Shown here piece by piece: positions 1-10,690 of a stretch of 64,000 nucleotides of DNA (positions within the stretch are counted from its first letter, which is position 1; each line of letters begins with the position of its first letter). Source of the DNA: Billgrantia gudaonensis (GTDB taxonomy: Bacteria; Pseudomonadota; Gammaproteobacteria; Pseudomonadales; Halomonadaceae); contig NZ_FNES01000003.1 of NCBI RefSeq assembly GCF_900100195.1, forward strand, positions 333,269-397,268, given 5' to 3'. The translations under genes and the position numbers were made by a program. The notes under the pieces were generated by a model. It worked only from the letters and a program-made list of their open reading frames with translations, was not told the origin of the DNA and ran no database searches.

Positions 1-562
1 CGTTCTCCTCCATCAGTACCGGCCCGTCGAGCGAGCCCTTGACCACCTCGACGCTCGCCTCGAGCCGCTCCTGGCGCCGTCCCGAGGAGTCGTTCTTGAA
101 GACGATGACACGCGGTGCGAGCACCTTGTCGAGGGCGGCCACGACCTCCTCGCCGAGACGCTCCATGCCCAGCGTATTGAGCTGCACGACGACCACGTCA
201 TCGAAACGGTCGACCACCAGACCCGGCAGCAGATCGCCTTCGCCGTGAACCAGCCGGTAGAAGGGCTTCGCATAGAGCCGCTCGCGCAGCGCCAGTGCCT
301 GGTTGAAGCGGTGCACCAGCAGCGAACGATCCAGCCGCACGCTCGGGTCGCGCGAGACCACCCTCGCGCAGATCAGCGAGTGGGGGTTGACGTAAGCGAT
401 GCCCAACGGCTTGCCGCCGGCCGCTTCCACCAGCGCTTGAGCCCCCGGCTCGAAGTCCTTGAGCGGCGTGGCGTCGGTATCGATCTCGTTGGAGTAGAGC
501 CACAGATGGCCGGCCTTGAGTCGGCGGTCGGCATTCTTCTTCAGACGCAGCGCTTGGGTCAT
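1..562 (-). CDS. RlmI-like rRNA (cytosine-C5) methyltransferase, 5' part only
   Basis: The reading frame starts at an ATG at 562 (MTQALRLKKNADRRLK) and runs off the left edge, so about 187 N-terminal residues are visible. The first 60-80 residues have the look of the PUA-type RNA-binding domain of the RlmI/YccW family (GHLWLYSNEI, then GAQALVEAAGGKPLGIAYVNP, SLICARVVSRDP). This is followed by the linker typical of the family (RLVHGEGDLLPGLVVDRFDDVVVVQ). The family methylates cytosine C5 in 23S rRNA with S-adenosylmethionine. The SAM-binding and catalytic half lies outside the window, so substrate position cannot be judged. It follows mutM on the same strand after a gap of about 20 bases and may be co-transcribed with it. 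Confidence 0.8.
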   Translation of the reverse strand, partial: MTQALRLKKNADRRLKAGHLWLYSNEIDTDATPLKDFEPGAQALVEAAGGKPLGIAYVNPHSLICARVVSRDPSVRLDRSLLVHRFNQALALRERLYAKPFYRLVHGEGDLLPGLVVDRFDDVVVVQLNTLGMERLGEEVVAALDKVLAPRVIVFKNDSSGRRQERLEASVEVVKGSLDGPVLMEEN

Positions 563-584
563 GATCCATCTCGCAGAAAAGGGG

Positions 585-1409
585 TCAGGTCTGGCAGCGG
601 GCACAGAAGACGCTGGCTCGCTGGCCGAGCGTCACCAGCCGCAGCTCGTCGCCGCAACGCCGACAGGCCTCGCCGGCACGGCCATAGACGTTGAGGCGCT
701 GCTTGAAATAGCCCGGCTCGCCGGTACCGCCGACGAAGTCTCGCAGGGTCGTTCCGCCTTGCGTGATGGCGGCGGCCAGCACCTCCTTCACCGCCGCGGC
801 AAGGCGGTGATAACGCGCCAGCGAGACACGCCCGGCACTGCGTCGCGGATCGATGCCGGCCAGGAACAGCGCCTCGGCAGCATAGATGTTGCCCACGCCG
901 ACCACCACGGCACTGTCCATCACGAAGGGCTTGACGGCAAGGCGGCGTCCGCGCGACAGACGGTAGAGCCGCTCACCGTCGAAAGACTCGGACAGTGGCT
1001 CCGGCCCCAGCCGCGCCAGCCGGCGGTCGACCCCCACGCTGCCGGTCAGCCAGTCGACGAAGCCGAAGCGACGCGGATCGTGGTAGCGCAGGATGCCGCC
1101 GTCGCCGAGCACCAGGTCGAGGTGATCGTGCTTGCGCGGCAACTCGCCCAGGCGCGCGATGCGCAGGCTGCCGGACATGCCCAGGTGCCACAGCAGCGTA
1201 CCGGGCTCGTCGCTCTCGACGGGCACCAGCAGGTACTTGGCGCGCCGGCCGAGCGGTCCCAGGCGAGCTCCCACCAGCCGGTCGACGAGGTCGGCCGGTA
1301 CCGGCACGCGCAGACGCGGCTCGCGCACGATCACCTCGACGACCTCGCGCCCCTCCACGTGAGGAGCGATGCCGCGGCGGGTGGTCTCGACTTCGGGTAG
1401 CTCGGGCAT
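585..1409 (-). CDS. mutM: Formamidopyrimidine-DNA glycosylase (Fpg)
   Basis: Bifunctional base-excision repair enzyme that removes 8-oxoguanine and ring-opened purines and nicks the abasic site. The 274-residue product begins [13 protein letters not shown], giving the catalytic Pro2 and Glu3 after Met removal. It has the central helix-two-turn-helix ([19 protein letters not shown]) and ends with a four-cysteine zinc finger (CRRCGDE...CARC). Length matches the family (about 270). It lies between rpmG and an rRNA methyltransferase; association of mutM with rpmBG is common in gammaproteobacteria. Assignment is firm. Confidence 0.97.
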   Translation of the reverse strand: MPELPEVETTRRGIAPHVEGREVVEVIVREPRLRVPVPADLVDRLVGARLGPLGRRAKYLLVPVESDEPGTLLWHLGMSGSLRIARLGELPRKHDHLDLVLGDGGILRYHDPRRFGFVDWLTGSVGVDRRLARLGPEPLSESFDGERLYRLSRGRRLAVKPFVMDSAVVVGVGNIYAAEALFLAGIDPRRSAGRVSLARYHRLAAAVKEVLAAAITQGGTTLRDFVGGTGEPGYFKQRLNVYGRAGEACRRCGDELRLVTLGQRASVFCARCQT

Positions 1410-1431
1410 GGTCTCGTCCGTCGATACGCAA

Positions 1432-1455
1432 GAACCCGACCTCAGGGCCGGGTTC
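1432..1455 (-). terminator. Probable rpmG terminator hairpin
   Basis: Inverted arms GAACCCG (1432-1438) and CGGGTTC (1449-1455), just past the rpmG stop and before mutM. On the minus strand the hairpin is followed only by TTG, so a weak or partial terminator (allowing some readthrough into mutM) is likely. Confidence 0.5.
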
Positions 1456-1496
1456 AGGGACAGGTCTCGCTACCTGCGGAAGGATGCCATCAAGCG

Positions 1497-1652
1497 TTAC
1501 TTGATCTTGGCTTCCTTGTACATCACGTGCTTGCGGACCACCGGGTCGAACTTCTTCATCTCGAGCTTGTCCGGAGTGTTCCGCTTGTTCTTGTCGGTGG
1601 TGTAGAAGTGGCCGGTACCGGCGCTGGACACCATTCTGATCTTGTCGCGCAT
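1497..1652 (-). CDS. rpmG: 50S ribosomal protein L33
   Basis: A 51-residue protein, [19 protein letters not shown] followed by a [17 protein letters not shown] core and a KEAKIK tail. This is the cysteine-free (zinc-independent) L33 form usual in gammaproteobacteria; it binds 23S rRNA near the E site. It sits 29 bases downstream of rpmB on the same strand, the conserved rpmBG pair. It is too short to be caught by simple ORF length filters. Confidence 0.97.
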   Translation of the reverse strand: MRDKIRMVSSAGTGHFYTTDKNKRNTPDKLEMKKFDPVVRKHVMYKEAKIK

Positions 1653-1681
1653 GACTGCTCTCCCTCAGGTGAACGCTTGAC

Positions 1682-1918
1682 TTAGACGGCTTCGCCGCGC
1701 TTGCGAATGTCGCTGAGCACCGCCTCGATGCCCTTCTTGTCGATGATGCGCATGCCCTTGGAGGAAACGCGCAGCTTGACGAAGCGGTTCTCCGACTCCA
1801 CCCAGAAGCGGTGGGAGTGCAGATTGGGCAAGAAGCGACGACGCGTCTTGCGCTGGGAGTGTGAAACGTTGTTACCAGTCACCGGGCGCTTGCCGGTAAC
1901 CTGACATACTTTGGACAT
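1682..1918 (-). CDS. rpmB: 50S ribosomal protein L28
   Basis: 78 residues starting [22 protein letters not shown], the conserved L28 N-terminus, and ending IRKRGEAV. The open frame extends upstream, but this ATG has the correct family start and is preceded by GGAGG seven bases away. L28 is a core large-subunit protein. It heads the rpmB-rpmG operon; a good sigma70 promoter lies about 130 bases upstream, leaving a long leader. Confidence 0.97.
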   Translation of the reverse strand: MSKVCQVTGKRPVTGNNVSHSQRKTRRRFLPNLHSHRFWVESENRFVKLRVSSKGMRIIDKKGIEAVLSDIRKRGEAV

Positions 1919-2045
1919 GGGAGCCTCCAACCGCTTGGCCAGGTATTCGCGACATGAGCATTCGCGACCTGAGTGTTCAAAACCTGTCGGGCAAACCGGG
2001 AACGACCCCGTTGTGATTTGACCCAAGGGAATTCAAAGGCTGCAC

Positions 2046-2074
2046 TTTATACCAGAGCGCCCCCTTACAGGCAA
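2046..2074 (-). promoter_or_regulatory. Sigma70-type promoter of rpmBG
   Basis: On the minus strand TTGCCT (2074-2069), a 17-base spacer, then TATAAA (2051-2046). It directs transcription into rpmB and lies just downstream of the radC stop. The leader of about 120 bases contains a 15-base near-perfect tandem repeat (ATTCGCGACATGAGC / ATTCGCGACCTGAGT, 1945-1974) of unknown meaning. Confidence 0.75.
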
Positions 2075-2138
2075 GTCCATCCGCAAAGACTTAGGGGAAT
2101 CGCAGTTGGGCATGACGGGGACAGATCGAAGAGGCGGT

Positions 2139-2813
2139 CTAAAGCCAGCCGCGTTCGGCGAACGACACCACCTCCCCATCCCCGACCACGAAATGATCCA
2201 GCACCCGAATTTCGAACAGCGCGAGTGCCTCGCGGAGCCGCTCGGTGATGCGCCGGTCGGCTCCGCTGGGCTCGGCAACGCCGGACGGGTGATTGTGGGC
2301 GAAGATAACCGCTCCGGCTCCCAGCTCCAGCGCCCGGCGCGCCACCTCCCGAGGGTAGACGGAAGCACTGTCCAGGGTACCGCGGAACAGCGACTCGAAG
2401 CGGATGACCCGATGCTGGGTGTCGAGAAACAGCGCGGCGAACTCCTCATGGCCCAGGTGACGCAACTGGGAGGCCAGGTAGGCCCGCACCAGGGTCGGCG
2501 AGGTCAGTGCATCGCCCCGGGCCAGCTGGCTCGCCAGGTGACGCCGCGACAGCTCCAGCGTCGCCTGCAACTGAACGAACTTGGCGCTGCCCATGCCCCT
2601 GGCTGCACAGAAACGCTCGCGATCGGCCTCGAGCAACTGGCGCAGGCCGCCGAACTCGAGAAGCAGATCGCGAGCCAGGTCCACCGCCGAGCGACCGGCC
2701 ACGCCCACGCGCAGAAAGATCGCCAGCAACTCGGCATCGGAAAGCGCCTCGGCCCCCAGCGCCAGCAGTTTTTCCCGGGGGCGCTCGCCCTCCGGCCAGT
2801 CGCGAATCGACAT
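2139..2813 (-). CDS. radC: RadC/JAMM-domain DNA repair-associated protein
   Basis: 224 residues from [17 protein letters not shown]; the frame continues 16 codons upstream but this start matches the family. N-terminal helix-hairpin-helix-like region ([16 protein letters not shown], then [15 protein letters not shown]) and C-terminal JAB1/MPN metalloprotease-like domain with the hallmark [11 protein letters not shown]...ADRRIT. E. coli radC was linked to repair, but the biochemical function is unsettled. It is divergent from coaBC, the arrangement found in many gammaproteobacteria (rpmBG-radC-coaBC). Confidence 0.93.
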   Translation of the reverse strand: MSIRDWPEGERPREKLLALGAEALSDAELLAIFLRVGVAGRSAVDLARDLLLEFGGLRQLLEADRERFCAARGMGSAKFVQLQATLELSRRHLASQLARGDALTSPTLVRAYLASQLRHLGHEEFAALFLDTQHRVIRFESLFRGTLDSASVYPREVARRALELGAGAVIFAHNHPSGVAEPSGADRRITERLREALALFEIRVLDHFVVGDGEVVSFAERGWL

Positions 2814-2974
2814 CCCTGTCTCCTTCTCGATGATGGCTTCAGCGTTGCGAGACCGCCTCACGGCATTCCCGCCGCATCCACCAGTGTAGCCGCTCGGCCA
2901 ACGTCACACCGCGGCTGCGCGACATTCGCCAGGGTGGTAAGGTAGATGGCTGGATTCCAGCGCGGGAAGCCGTC

Positions 2975-4231
2975 ATGTCGTCCTCTTTTTCCTCCGCCAA
3001 CCGGCACGCCGGGCGGCGTTACCTGCTCGGCATCAGCGCCGGCATCGCCGCCTACAAGAGTGCCATGCTCGCTCGCCTGCTCAGGCAGGCGGGTGCCGAA
3101 GTCCGCGTGGTCATGACCGAAGGCGCCCAGGCCTTCATCACCCCCTTGACCCTTCAGGCGCTCACCGGTGAGGCGGTTCGTACTTCGCTGCTCGACCCCG
3201 ACGCCGAAGCCGGCATGGGACACATCGAGCTGGCACGCTGGGCCGACACCATCCTGATCGCTCCGGCCACCGCCGACCTGATGGCGCGGCTGGCCACCGG
3301 CCAGGCCGACGACCTCCTCACCACCCTATGCCTGGCAAGCGACGCAGAGCGGATCATGGCACCGGCCATGAACCAGGCGATGTGGCGCCATCCGGCGACC
3401 CAGCGCAACGCCGACCAGCTCATTGCCGACGGCTGGCGACTGCTGGGCCCTGACAGCGGCGACCAAGCCTGCGGCGACACCGGCCCCGGGCGCATGCTCG
3501 AACCCGAAGCCATCGTATCGGCGCTCGGCGATCTCGATCCGACGACGGGTTCGCATGCCGCTGCGGGTTTCCACGTGGTGATCACTGCCGGCCCGACCCG
3601 CGAACCGCTCGATCCGGTGCGCTACCTCTCCAATCACAGCTCCGGCAAGATGGGCTATGCGCTGGCCACGGCCGCTGCCGCCCAAGGGGCTCGCGTCACC
3701 CTGATCAGCGGCCCGGTGGCGCTGGCCACTCCCCCAGGGGTGGAACGCCTCGACGTGGAGACGGCCCGCGAGATGCACGAGGCCGCCCAGCGGTTGGCCG
3801 GCGAGTGCGATCTGTTCATCGGCTGTGCCGCCGTGGCCGACTACCGCGCCGAAAGCCCGGCCGAGCACAAGCTCAAGAAGCGTGATGGCGAAACGGGCCT
3901 GACTCTGCGGCTGATCGAGAATCCCGACATCGTCGCCGAGGTGGCGGCGCGCCCCGACCGTCCCTTCGTGGTCGGCTTCGCTGCCGAGACCCGCGACCTC
4001 GAGGCTTACGCGCGGGACAAGCTGAACCGCAAGGGCCTCGACATGATCGTCGCCAACGACGTCTCCGCCGCGGGGCTGGGCTTCGGTGCCGACGACAATG
4101 CCGCCCTGCTGCTGTGGCGCGACGCCGACGGCGACGGAGGCGAGGTCCTGCCGCCCCAGCCCAAGTCAGCGCTCGCCCGTGCCGTCATCGAACGCGCCCT
4201 GGAACGGCGCCGAGCCACTGCCGCCCACTAG
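2975..4231 (+). CDS. coaBC: Phosphopantothenoylcysteine decarboxylase / phosphopantothenate-cysteine ligase
   Basis: Bifunctional coenzyme A biosynthesis enzyme (418 residues). The N-terminal CoaC flavoprotein domain shows YLLGISAGIAAYKS, the active-site HIELARWAD histidine region, and PAMNQAMWRHPATQ. The C-terminal CoaB ligase domain shows ITAGPTREPLDPVRYLSNHSSGKMG and a VANDVS motif. It forms phosphopantothenoylcysteine from 4'-phosphopantothenate and decarboxylates it to 4'-phosphopantetheine. It heads a plus-strand run coaBC-dut-phosphomannomutase-argB with short gaps, the usual order in this class. Confidence 0.97.
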   Translation: MSSSFSSANRHAGRRYLLGISAGIAAYKSAMLARLLRQAGAEVRVVMTEGAQAFITPLTLQALTGEAVRTSLLDPDAEAGMGHIELARWADTILIAPATADLMARLATGQADDLLTTLCLASDAERIMAPAMNQAMWRHPATQRNADQLIADGWRLLGPDSGDQACGDTGPGRMLEPEAIVSALGDLDPTTGSHAAAGFHVVITAGPTREPLDPVRYLSNHSSGKMGYALATAAAAQGARVTLISGPVALATPPGVERLDVETAREMHEAAQRLAGECDLFIGCAAVADYRAESPAEHKLKKRDGETGLTLRLIENPDIVAEVAARPDRPFVVGFAAETRDLEAYARDKLNRKGLDMIVANDVSAAGLGFGADDNAALLLWRDADGDGGEVLPPQPKSALARAVIERALERRRATAAH

Positions 4232-4264
4232 CCACCTTCCCACCCTCCTTGTCTGGAGCCGCCA

Positions 4265-4741
4265 ATGCCCGACTCACATGCCGTCGTGCCCACTCCACTG
4301 CTCGCCGTCAAGCTGCTCGACGAGCGCATGGCCGACTTCCTGCCACGCTATGCCACGACCGGTTCCGCCGGCATGGATCTACACGCCCTGCTCGATGCTC
4401 CGCTGACGCTGCAGCCCGGACAGTGCGAGCTGGTGCGCACGGGGCTCGCCGTGCACATCGGCGACCCGGGCCTGGCCGGCATGATCCTGCCGCGCTCGGG
4501 CCTCGGCCACAAGCACGGCATCGTGCTCGGCAATCTGGTGGGACTGATCGATTCCGACTACCAGGGCGAGCTGATGATCTCCACCTGGAACCGCGGCGAC
4601 CGCCCCTTCGTACTGGAACCCTTCGAACGCCTGGCGCAGTATGTGCTGGTTCCGGTGGTCCAGGCCGAACTCCGGGTCGTCGAGGACTTCGACGCCAGCC
4701 GGCGCGGTGCCGGCGGCTTCGGCAGCTCGGGACGCCGTTGA
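4265..4741 (+). CDS. dut: Deoxyuridine 5'-triphosphate nucleotidohydrolase
   Basis: Trimeric dUTPase, 158 residues. It hydrolyses dUTP to dUMP and pyrophosphate, supplying dTMP synthesis and keeping uracil out of DNA. The five family motifs are in order: [44 protein letters not shown] and the flexible C-terminal GGFGSSGRR arm. GGAG precedes the ATG by seven bases. It follows coaBC by 33 bases. Confidence 0.97.
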   Translation: MPDSHAVVPTPLLAVKLLDERMADFLPRYATTGSAGMDLHALLDAPLTLQPGQCELVRTGLAVHIGDPGLAGMILPRSGLGHKHGIVLGNLVGLIDSDYQGELMISTWNRGDRPFVLEPFERLAQYVLVPVVQAELRVVEDFDASRRGAGGFGSSGRR

Positions 4742-4789
4742 CGCCCTTCGCCCCGGTTTCTCATCACCATCGATCGCCAAGGAAACGCC

Positions 4790-6172
4790 ATGAGTCAGGT
4801 TCCGGCTTCCATCTTTCGCGCCTATGACATTCGCGGCATCGTCGACGACACTCTGACCGAGGCAGGGGTCGAGCGAATCGGCCGCGCCATCGGCAGCGAA
4901 GCCGCCGCCCGCGGCGAATCCACCGTCGTCGTGGCCCGCGACGGCCGCCTCTCCGGCCCGCGACTCGAAGACGCCCTGGTGCGCGGCCTCACAGCCGCCG
5001 GGCGCGACGTCATCGACATCGGCAGGGTCCCCACCCCAGTGCTCTACTTCGCCACGCATTGGCTCGAGGGAACCACCTCGGGGGTGATGGTCACCGGCAG
5101 CCACAACCCGCCGGACTACAACGGATTCAAGATCGTGCTGGATGGCGAGACGCTCTCCGGCGCGGCGATCACCGACCTGCATCGCCGGCTCGAGGAAGGC
5201 GACCTGGCCGAGGGCGAAGGCGAGGTGCGCCAGGAGGACGTGCGCGACGCCTACCTCGAACGCATCCTCGGCGACGTCAAGCTGACCCGCCCCCTCAAGG
5301 CGGTGGTTGACTGCGGCAACGGCGTGGCCGGCGAGTTGGGTCCACGACTCATCGCGGCGCTCGGCGCCGAAACGATACCGCTGTTCGCCGAGATCGACGG
5401 CACCTTCCCCAACCACCACCCGGACCCGGGAAAGCCCGAGAACCTCCAGGACCTCATCCGCACGGTGCAGGAGAGCGATGCCGACATCGGCCTGGCCTTC
5501 GATGGCGACGGCGACCGCCTGGGCGTGGTCACCCCGAGCGGTGCACTGATCTACCCCGACCACCTACTGATGGCCTTCGCCGAGGACATGCTGGCACGCA
5601 ACCCCGGCGCTCGAGTGATCTTCGACGTCAAGTGCACCGGCAACCTGGCCCAGGTGATCGATGCAGCCGGCGGCGAGCCCGAGATGTGGCGTACCGGCCA
5701 CTCGCTGATCAAGGCACGCATGAAGGAAACCGGCGCGGCCCTTGCCGGCGAGATGAGCGGCCACATCTTCTTTCAGGAGCGCTGGTACGGCTTCGACGAC
5801 GGGCTCTACGCTGCGGCCAGGTTGCTGGAAATCCTGTCGAAGCAGACCGTCGACGCCGACGCCTTCTTCGCGCGCTTCCCGCAGGACATCGGCACCCCCG
5901 AAATCAACGTGCCGGTCAGCGACGAGACCAAGTTCGAGCTGGTGGACAAGCTCGCCCGCGAGGGCGACTTCGGCGAAACCGGCGTGAAGACCACTCTCGA
6001 CGGCATCCGCGTCGACTACCCCGACGGCTGGGGGCTGTGCCGCGCCTCCAACACCACTCCGGTGCTGGTACTGCGTTTCGAGGGCAAGGACGAGGCAGCG
6101 CTCGAGCGCGTGCGCAGCCGCTTCGTCGCCGCCCTGACGGCAGCGGCACCGGAACTCGATGTGGCGCTCTGA
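4790..6172 (+). CDS. Phosphomannomutase/phosphoglucomutase (AlgC/ManB family)
   Basis: 460 residues of the alpha-D-phosphohexomutase superfamily. It begins IFRAYDIRGIVDDTLTE; the phosphoserine loop is VMVTGSHNPPDYNGFK, the metal loop LAFDGDGDRLGVV, and the sugar-binding loop GEMSGHIFF. The C-terminal phosphate-binding loop is CRASNTTPVLVLRFEG. It interconverts mannose- or glucose-6-phosphate and the 1-phosphates for exopolysaccharide and LPS precursors. Its position after dut and before argB matches algC of Pseudomonas; substrate preference (Man versus Glc) cannot be told from sequence. Confidence 0.93.
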   Translation: MSQVPASIFRAYDIRGIVDDTLTEAGVERIGRAIGSEAAARGESTVVVARDGRLSGPRLEDALVRGLTAAGRDVIDIGRVPTPVLYFATHWLEGTTSGVMVTGSHNPPDYNGFKIVLDGETLSGAAITDLHRRLEEGDLAEGEGEVRQEDVRDAYLERILGDVKLTRPLKAVVDCGNGVAGELGPRLIAALGAETIPLFAEIDGTFPNHHPDPGKPENLQDLIRTVQESDADIGLAFDGDGDRLGVVTPSGALIYPDHLLMAFAEDMLARNPGARVIFDVKCTGNLAQVIDAAGGEPEMWRTGHSLIKARMKETGAALAGEMSGHIFFQERWYGFDDGLYAAARLLEILSKQTVDADAFFARFPQDIGTPEINVPVSDETKFELVDKLAREGDFGETGVKTTLDGIRVDYPDGWGLCRASNTTPVLVLRFEGKDEAALERVRSRFVAALTAAAPELDVAL

Positions 6173-7150
<978 letters not shown>

Positions 7151-7153
7151 GCC

Positions 7154-7176
7154 GCCGCTCCCGGAGCCGCTTTTTT
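7154..7176 (+). terminator. Possible argB terminator
   Basis: An imperfect GC hairpin (arms 7154-7161 and 7163-7170, one mismatch, tight loop) followed directly by six T residues (7171-7176). It lies four bases after the argB stop. The poor stem keeps confidence low, but the T run and position fit. Confidence 0.45.
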
Positions 7177-7233
7177 GCGCTGCCGCCGGGCGCCCATTAG
7201 GATGCAACGATACCCATAAAAGAACCGAACGAC

Positions 7234-7845
7234 ATGACGCAGGAAACTCACCCACCCAGCCGCCGCGAGCAGATCCTTCAGGCGCTCGCGCTGATGCTGG
7301 AGGAAGACAGCGGCAAACGCATCACCATCGCGGCACTGGCCCGCCAGGTGGGCGTTTCCGAGGCCGCGCTCTATCGCCATTTTCCCAGCAAGGCACGCAT
7401 GTTCGAAGGGTTGATCGCCTTCATCGAGGAGACCCTGTTCGAGCGCATCACGCGCATTCTCGAGGAGGCCCCCGATGCCGTGTCGCGCTGCGGCCAGATT
7501 CTCACCCTGCTCCTCGCCTTCGCCGAGAAGAACCCCGGCCTGTCGAGACTGCTCGATGGCGACGTGCTGACCGGCGAGACGGCGCGACTGCGCCAACGCA
7601 TCCACCAGCTCTTCGAGCGCCTGGAGACCCAGCTCAAGCAGGTGCTGCGCGAGGCCGAGCTGCGCGAAGGGCGTCGCCCCACCCTGCCCGTCTCGGCGAC
7701 GGCCAACCTGCTGATGGCCCAGGCCGAGGGGCGTATCGCCCAGTACGTGCGCAGCGACTTCCAACGCCGCCCCACCGAGCACTGGGACGACCAGTGGGCT
7801 CTGCTCTCGGCCCAGCTTCTGCGCCCCGCCGCCCAGACCGCCTGA
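7234..7845 (+). CDS. slmA: Nucleoid occlusion factor SlmA (TetR family)
   Basis: 203 residues with an N-terminal TetR-type helix-turn-helix: [14 protein letters not shown], then [33 protein letters not shown]. The remaining helices resemble SlmA ([23 protein letters not shown] segment, [23 protein letters not shown] segment). SlmA binds chromosomal SBS sites and blocks FtsZ assembly over the nucleoid. Location downstream of the coaBC-dut-argB run matches slmA (ttk) in related bacteria. With minCDE at 44.9-46.7 kb the window thus holds both FtsZ-positioning systems. Confidence 0.92.
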   Translation: MTQETHPPSRREQILQALALMLEEDSGKRITIAALARQVGVSEAALYRHFPSKARMFEGLIAFIEETLFERITRILEEAPDAVSRCGQILTLLLAFAEKNPGLSRLLDGDVLTGETARLRQRIHQLFERLETQLKQVLREAELREGRRPTLPVSATANLLMAQAEGRIAQYVRSDFQRRPTEHWDDQWALLSAQLLRPAAQTA

Positions 7846-7917
7846 AGCACGCAAAGGTACTGCCGACGAAGAGCGTGCATCCTGTTCGCGAGCGTCGCTG
7901 GTAAACGCCTTCAACGC

Positions 7918-7947
7918 ACGACGCCCCGGCCTTGGCCGGGGCGTCGT
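7918..7947. terminator. Bidirectional hairpin between slmA and rpoH
   Basis: A perfect 14-bp stem, ACGACGCCCCGGCC (7918-7931) and GGCCGGGGCGTCGT (7934-7947), with a two-base loop (four after fraying). It sits between convergent slmA and rpoH and is symmetrical, so it can serve both. There is no T run on either side. Confidence 0.65.
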
Positions 7948-7976
7948 CGTGTGGCGGAGGCGATGAGCGCCACCGC

Positions 7977-8843
7977 TCAGGCAGCCAGCGTATCGCCCAG
8001 CTGCTGGCGAATCTTCTTCATGGCATTCTTCTCGAGCTGGCGTATCCGCTCGGCGGAAACGCCGTAGACATCGGCCAGCTCGTGCAGAGTGGCCTTGTCC
8101 TCGGCCAGCCAGCGTCGCTGCAGAATGTCTCGGGAACGTTCATCGAGCGCCTCGAGCGCTAGCTGAAGCCGACGGCTGGCATCGTCTTCCCAGTCGCTGT
8201 CTTCGAGCTGGGTGGCCGGGTCGGCGGCGGCATCGTCGAGATAGTGTACCGGCGCCTGATAGGCCGATTCCTCGTCATCGCTCGGAGCCGCGTCGAAACC
8301 GGCGTCGTGGGCGGCCAGGCGCCCTTCCATCTCGCGCACCACCTCGGGTTTGACGTCGAGATCCTTGGCGATGGCCTCGACTTCGTCGCCGTTGAGCCAG
8401 GCGAGGCGCTTCTTGGCACTGCGCAGATTGAAGAACAGCTTCCGCTGAGCCTTGGTGGTGGCGATCTTGACGATGCGCCAGTTGCGCAGCACGAATTCGT
8501 GGATCTCGGCCTTGATCCAGTGCACGGCGAAGGAAACCAGGCGCACGCCCTGATTGGGGTCGAAGCGCTTGACCGCCTTCATCAGGCCCACATTGCCCTC
8601 CTGGATCAGATCGGCCTGGGGCAGGCCGTAGCCGGAGTAGCTGCGGGCGATGTGCACGACGAAACGCAGGTGCGACAGCACCAGGCGACGTGCCGCTTCC
8701 AGGTCGCCTTCGTCGTGCAGACGAAAGGCCAGGTCACGCTCCTCGTCAGCGGAAAGCATGGGGATGCCGTTGACCGCCTGGATGTACCCGTTGAGGTCAT
8801 GTCCCGGCGATAACTGACCCACCGGCAGAAGACTGGTGCTCAT
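7977..8843 (-). CDS. rpoH: RNA polymerase heat-shock sigma factor (sigma32)
   Basis: 288 residues from MSTSLLPVG; the ATG at 8843 is preceded by GGGAGAC and is preferred over in-frame starts 32 codons upstream. Region 2.1-2.2 is [35 protein letters not shown], and the RpoH box region QRKLFFNLR is present. Region 4.2 is [27 protein letters not shown], recognising heat-shock -35 elements. It follows ftsYEX on the same strand, as in E. coli. The 207-base gap upstream probably carries its own promoters; I could not identify a convincing one. Confidence 0.97.
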   Translation of the reverse strand: MSTSLLPVGQLSPGHDLNGYIQAVNGIPMLSADEERDLAFRLHDEGDLEAARRLVLSHLRFVVHIARSYSGYGLPQADLIQEGNVGLMKAVKRFDPNQGVRLVSFAVHWIKAEIHEFVLRNWRIVKIATTKAQRKLFFNLRSAKKRLAWLNGDEVEAIAKDLDVKPEVVREMEGRLAAHDAGFDAAPSDDEESAYQAPVHYLDDAAADPATQLEDSDWEDDASRRLQLALEALDERSRDILQRRWLAEDKATLHELADVYGVSAERIRQLEKNAMKKIRQQLGDTLAA

Positions 8844-9050
8844 ATGCAGGTTGTCTCCCTCGAAGCCCAATGTGCTGTTCACGTAAACCGCGTTCACCAC
8901 CATAGCGTATCGGTCGCACGTTATGGCCGTCGTCGCCAAGTTTGACGGCCAGGACCGGAAAATGTTCCGTCATTGCCGGCTCGTTCGGCGGATCCTGCCG
9001 CCAGCGCTCCCATCCATGCCGAGTATCCACTGAGAAAGCGGGCGATCCCG

Positions 9051-10025
9051 CTATCGTGGACGCACTTCTGACAAGTGGCGGCTAACGGCGATCCAGGCGC
9101 CGAGCCAGCCCAATAGTATACTGCAGATCAATAGCGTTGCCGACCCTATCAGCCCCAGGTGCGGCATCGAGAAATTCGCGCCATAGCTCGCCGCCAAGGC
9201 ACGTACCGGAGCGGCCAGCCACTGGTTACCGAGCGCCAGCAGCCCCCAGGCCAGCAGACCGCCGCCCAGGCCGTACCAGGCACCGCTGTAGAGAAAGGGA
9301 CGGCGAACGAAAGCATGGGTGGCGCCGATCAGCATCACCACCTCGATCTCCTGGCGGCGGCTCTCGACCGCCAGGCGGATGGTATTGCCCACCACCAGCA
9401 GCACGCCGAGCCCGAACAGCACGGCAAGTGCCAGGGCCACGCGCTGCCCCAGCTCGGCCAGCTGGCGCAGCCGCTCGAGCCAGGCGAGGTCGAGACGCAC
9501 CTCGTCGATGCCGGCCATCGCCTCGAGTTCACCGGCAAGGGAGCGCACCGCCTCGGGCGAGGGCTCGTCCGGAGTGATCACGATGCTCGCCGGCAGGGGA
9601 TTGTCCTCGAGCCGCGCCAGTGCATCGTCCAGCCCCAGGGCCTGCTGGAATTCGGCCATGCCCTCGGCAGCGGTGATCAGGCGCGTCGCCGCGACCCCTG
9701 GCTGGGCGGCGATCGCCTCGTCGATGCGTCCCGCCTCGCCGGCGTCCACCGCGGACTCCAGGTAAGCGGTCAGCGTCGCGCTCGCGTCGAGTTCGGCATC
9801 GAGCAGTCGGGCGCTGTCCAGAGCGAGCCACAGCGCCGCTGGCAGCACCAGGGCGATGGCGATGGCCAACATGGTCAGCAGGCTGGCGATGGGGTGGCGC
9901 AGCAGGCGCCGAGCGCTGTCGGCGCTCATCGCCCGGTGATGACGCAGCCAGGCACGCAGTTGGCTCGAGGAGCGGGTGCGCTGGGTACGGGCACCGCGAG
10001 GCGGCGCGGCAGGCCGACGACTCAT
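9051..10025 (-). CDS. ftsX: Cell division protein FtsX
   Basis: 324-residue membrane subunit of the FtsEX complex, which couples ATP hydrolysis in the cytoplasm to activation of periplasmic murein amidases through EnvC during septation. A basic N-terminal tail of about 45 residues precedes TM1 (IASLLTMLAIAIALVLPAAL). A large periplasmic domain follows, then three TM segments near the C-terminus (VALALAVLFGLGVLLVVGN; YGLGGGLLAWGLLALG; LIGSATLLICSILLGWLGAW). The start overlaps the ftsE stop by four bases (ATGA), so it is translationally coupled. Confidence 0.96.
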   Translation of the reverse strand: MSRRPAAPPRGARTQRTRSSSQLRAWLRHHRAMSADSARRLLRHPIASLLTMLAIAIALVLPAALWLALDSARLLDAELDASATLTAYLESAVDAGEAGRIDEAIAAQPGVAATRLITAAEGMAEFQQALGLDDALARLEDNPLPASIVITPDEPSPEAVRSLAGELEAMAGIDEVRLDLAWLERLRQLAELGQRVALALAVLFGLGVLLVVGNTIRLAVESRRQEIEVVMLIGATHAFVRRPFLYSGAWYGLGGGLLAWGLLALGNQWLAAPVRALAASYGANFSMPHLGLIGSATLLICSILLGWLGAWIAVSRHLSEVRPR

Positions 10026-10690
10026 GCGGCCTCCTCGTCGGCGACCAACCGCCCTTCGCGCAGGCGCAGGGTCCGGTGGCGCAGCCGGGCGATCAGCGCC
10101 AGGTCATGGCTGGCGATCATCACCGTGGTACCGATGCGGTTGAAGTCCTCGAACAGCGCCATGATGTCGGCGGAGAGCTGCGGGTCGAGGTTGCCGGTGG
10201 GCTCGTCGGCCAGTAACAACGATGGTTTGTTGACCACCGCCCGGGCGATGCCCACGCGCTGCTGCTCGCCGCCGGAAAGCTCGATGGGCAGAGCACGCTC
10301 GCGATGCAGGAGCCCCACCTTGTCGAGCGCGGCGCGCACGCGACGCGACGCCTCGCGCGGATCCATGCCGCGGATCTCCAGCGGCAAGGCCACGTTGTGA
10401 TAGATCGAGCGATCGAAGAGCAGTTGGTGATCCTGGAAGACCACGCCGATCTGACGGCGGTAGAACGGAACCTGGCTGGCATGCAGGCGGCCGATGTCAT
10501 GCCCGGCGACCAGAATGCGCCCACGGGAGGGCCGTTCGAGACGCATGATCAGTCGCAGCAGCGAACTCTTGCCGGCCCCGGAATGGCCGGTCAGAAAAAC
10601 CATTTCGCCGCGATGCACGCGAAAATCGAGGTTGGCGAGCGCATCGAAGCGACCGCCATAGCGTTTTCCCACGTGCTCGAAGACGATCAT
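10022..10690 (-). CDS. ftsE: Cell division ATP-binding protein FtsE
   Basis: 222-residue ABC ATPase. Walker A GHSGAGKSSLLRL, Q-loop VFQDHQLL, signature LSGGEQQRVGIARA, Walker B LLADEPTGNLD and the switch histidine ASHDLALI are all present. It pairs with FtsX at the divisome and depends on FtsZ for localisation. It overlaps both ftsY (4 bases) and ftsX (4 bases). Confidence 0.98.
   Translation of the reverse strand: MIVFEHVGKRYGGRFDALANLDFRVHRGEMVFLTGHSGAGKSSLLRLIMRLERPSRGRILVAGHDIGRLHASQVPFYRRQIGVVFQDHQLLFDRSIYHNVALPLEIRGMDPREASRRVRAALDKVGLLHRERALPIELSGGEQQRVGIARAVVNKPSLLLADEPTGNLDPQLSADIMALFEDFNRIGTTVMIASHDLALIARLRHRTLRLREGRLVADEEAA

Noticed and set aside
8844..8939. N-terminal extension of rpoH
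   Set aside because: The ATG at 8843 has a good ribosome site and the known sigma32 N-terminus; the extension has no family resemblance.
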